Source of the DNA: Denitratisoma oestradiolicum | GTDB taxonomy: Bacteria > Pseudomonadota > Gammaproteobacteria > Burkholderiales > Rhodocyclaceae | NCBI RefSeq assembly: GCF_902813185.1 | Contig: NZ_LR778301.1 | Location: 372,001-436,000 of the forward strand | DNA length: 64,000 nucleotides | Direction of reading: 5' to 3' | In this document: positions 62,597 to 64,000 of the stretch, one piece after another | How positions within the stretch are numbered: position 1 is the stretch's first letter | Layout: every line of letters begins with the position of its first letter | Notes under the pieces: generated by a model | What the model was told of the DNA's origin: nothing | What the model saw: the letters and a program-made list of their open reading frames with translations, nothing else | Database searches by the model: none | Translations under genes and position numbers: made by a program

Positions 62597-62760
62597 GAGG
62601 CACCCCACCCCCCAGCCCCCGCCCCAGGGCGGGGGAGCCTGCTGGCTTGCTGCGCGCGGTTGTTACGGGGGACTCCGGACAGGCAGCCGATGGATGTTCG
62701 CTTCGCGAACGTGCCGTCTCGCCTTGGGGGCGGCCCAGCGGCGAGACTGCGGCGGATGGA
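62597..62760. repeat. GC-rich repeat block between prfA and prmC
   Basis: CACCCCCCAGCCCCCGCCCCAGGGCGGGGG, TTCGCTTCGCGAA and GTCTCGCCTTGGGGGCGGCCCAGCGGCGAGAC form hairpins of the same character as family A elsewhere. A longer prmC frame through this block is probably not translated. Confidence 0.55.
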
Positions 62761-62764
62761 CGTC

Positions 62765-63583
62765 ATGAACATCGCCGAGGCCCTGGCCCTGGCGCGGCAA
62801 CTGATTTCTGCCGCCGAGGCCCGGCTGCTGCTGGGCCATGTGCTGGGGCGCAACAGTGCCTGGATCGAGGCCCATCGGGATGACGCGCTGGGCGAGACGG
62901 ATGCCCGCGATTTCGCTGCCCTGGTGGCGCGGCGAGCGGCGGGGGAGCCGGTGGCCTATCTGCTGGGGAGCCGGGAATTCTACGGCCGGGACTTTAAGGT
63001 TTCCCCGGCGGTGCTGATTCCCCGGCCCGATACCGAACTGCTGGTGGAACTGGCCCTGGCGGCCCTGGCCGGTCAGCCATCGCCCCGGGTGCTGGACCTG
63101 GGTACCGGCAGCGGCTGCATCGCCATCACCCTGGCCCTGGAGCGGCCCGATGCCCGGCTGACAGCGGTGGATGCTGCGGCTGCGGCTTTGGCCGTGGCCA
63201 GTCAGAATGCTGCCGCCTTCCAGGCGTCGGTGCGATGCCTGGAGGGGGAATGGTTCGCGCCTGTGGGCGGGGAACGCTTCGATCTGATCGTTTCCAACCC
63301 GCCCTATGTGGCGGCCGGGGACCGACACCTGGGCGAGGGGGATCTGCGTTTCGAGCCTCTTTCAGCCCTGGCCAGCGGCGCCGACGGACTGGACGACATC
63401 CGCTGTATCGTGGCGGCGGCGCCGGCCCATCTGGAGTCCGGGGGCTGCCTGCTGCTGGAGCATGGCTACGATCAGGCGGCAGCGGTGGTTGCCATGCTTT
63501 CGGCATCCGGTTTCCGGGACGTCGCCTCCCATCCCGACCTGGCCGGCATTCCCCGCGTCACTGGCGGCCGCCTGGTCCGCTGA
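62765..63583 (+). CDS. prmC: Protein-(glutamine-N5) methyltransferase PrmC
   Basis: A 272-residue SAM methyltransferase with RIPLAYLLG-like region VAYLLGSREFYG, PAVLIPRPDTELLVE, motif I LDLGTGSGCIAITLA and the catalytic N178-P-P-Y181. It methylates the GGQ glutamine of release factors. The ATG at 62765 (MNIAEALALARQL) matches the family; ATG at 62756 is an alternative, and the longer frame to 62660 covers repeat DNA. It closes the hemA-prfA-prmC cluster and converges with the last gene of the window. Confidence 0.94.
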   Translation: MNIAEALALARQLISAAEARLLLGHVLGRNSAWIEAHRDDALGETDARDFAALVARRAAGEPVAYLLGSREFYGRDFKVSPAVLIPRPDTELLVELALAALAGQPSPRVLDLGTGSGCIAITLALERPDARLTAVDAAAAALAVASQNAAAFQASVRCLEGEWFAPVGGERFDLIVSNPPYVAAGDRHLGEGDLRFEPLSALASGADGLDDIRCIVAAAPAHLESGGCLLLEHGYDQAAAVVAMLSASGFRDVASHPDLAGIPRVTGGRLVR

Positions 63584-63620
63584 TTGGCTGTCGCTGCCCC
63601 GGACCGGTGATGCGGGGCGA

Positions 63621-64000
63621 TTACTTTCTCGGCACGTGCTTCATTGGGATGGGCTCTGCCAGCATCTTGCCGCCCGCCTTGAGCCAATCCACCGCCATTT
63701 TCGAGGCGTCGCGGAAAGGGTTATAAATATCTTCCTCCGAGGAAAAAAGACCGTTGCCGGCGTAGACCACGCGGCACCAGTTGGGAAATTGGAAGCGGTT
63801 GTCCTTGGGGTCGTCCATGGGGAAGGTGTTCAGGCAGCAGAAGACGATGGCATCGGTCTCCGTGTCGAAGACTTTCCAGCTCTGGGGGAAGCGCATGTGG
63901 GGGTAGGGCTTCATCACATCGCAGATCCATTTGCGGATTTCTTCCCGTCCATGCATTTCGCCGTAGGCGTGCTCGATGTAATGGGCATCCTCGGTGAAGA
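63621..64000 (-). CDS. SnoaL-like/NTF2-fold protein (partial, start beyond window)
   Basis: The frame stays open to the window edge, reading FTEDAHYIEHAYGEMHGREEI and on through KWICDVMKPYPHMRFPQSWKVF, VFCCLNTFPMDDP and WCRVVYAGNGLFSSEEDIYNP. The pattern of an NTF2-like cone (conserved H-R-E-E-I, W, and D-Y/I-N-P ending) is clear. Such proteins are small isomerases, hydrolases or accessory factors in steroid and polyketide metabolism. An internal ATG at 63956 would remove part of the fold, so the real start lies upstream of the window. At least 126 residues are present. Confidence 0.72.
   Translation of the reverse strand, partial: FTEDAHYIEHAYGEMHGREEIRKWICDVMKPYPHMRFPQSWKVFDTETDAIVFCCLNTFPMDDPKDNRFQFPNWCRVVYAGNGLFSSEEDIYNPFRDASKMAVDWLKAGGKMLAEPIPMKHVPRK

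Overview
The window looks like a chromosomal segment of a GC-rich betaproteobacterium, most plausibly of the Rhodocyclales/Sterolibacteriaceae type. This rests on the gene families and their order (hemA-prfA-prmC, ctpA-envC-gpmA, arsR-rhodanese-grxC-secB-gpsA) and on genes common in steroid- or hydrophobic-substrate-degrading members: DUF1302 porin, DUF1214 proteins, a sulfotransferase, an APH-type kinase and a SnoaL-like protein. No rRNA, tRNA, CRISPR array, phage or intact insertion sequence was seen. The species assignment is inference.

Layout. 1-1.3 kb: a NYN/PIN-like nuclease and a higBA-type toxin-antitoxin pair. 1.3-3.0 kb: a DODA-type extradiol dioxygenase and a RutE-like nitroreductase, enclosed by two inverted copies of a small palindromic element. 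3.0-9.4 kb (minus strand): low-affinity phosphate transport (PiT plus DUF47), a PBP4-type peptidase and a large heme-c/GAF/PAS diguanylate cyclase. 9.7-10.9 kb: an MFS transporter. 11.4-17.0 kb: a TetR-led minus-strand operon of sulfotransferase, two tandem DUF1214 paralogues and an SDR. 17.5-19.4 kb: an APH-like small-molecule kinase and a tyrosine-phosphatase-like protein. 19.4-27.9 kb: housekeeping genes (ThiF/MoeB, CtpA, EnvC, GpmA, ArsR-rhodanese-glutaredoxin-SecB-SH3-GpsA, TrmL).

27.9-47.8 kb: a complete MSHA-type type IV pilus locus of seventeen plus-strand genes in the order E-G-F-(B/A)-A-C-D-O-P-Q-I-I2-J-K-L-M-N, a block permutation of the Vibrio order as I recall it. It includes a c-di-GMP-binding assembly ATPase and a 2002-residue MshQ-type surface protein with a lectin-like domain. 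47.9-52.4 kb: comF, bioB, bioC, msrQ and msrP. 52.5-58.9 kb: a FeeM/LuxI-like N-acyl amino acid synthase, a membrane GGDEF-EAL protein, a DUF1302 outer-membrane protein and a DUF2721 protein. 58.9-64 kb: moeA, hemA, prfA, prmC and the truncated end of a SnoaL-like gene.

Themes. c-di-GMP enzymes (about 6.4-9.4 kb and 53.7-56.6 kb) lie on both sides of a pilus whose motor ATPase carries the c-di-GMP-binding MshEN fold, so surface attachment is probably signal-controlled. The sulfotransferase/DUF1214/SDR operon together with the kinase/phosphatase pair is the least understood part and the best candidate for an undescribed pathway. Several families of GC-rich palindromic repeats occupy the intergenic gaps, including one inside the msh operon.
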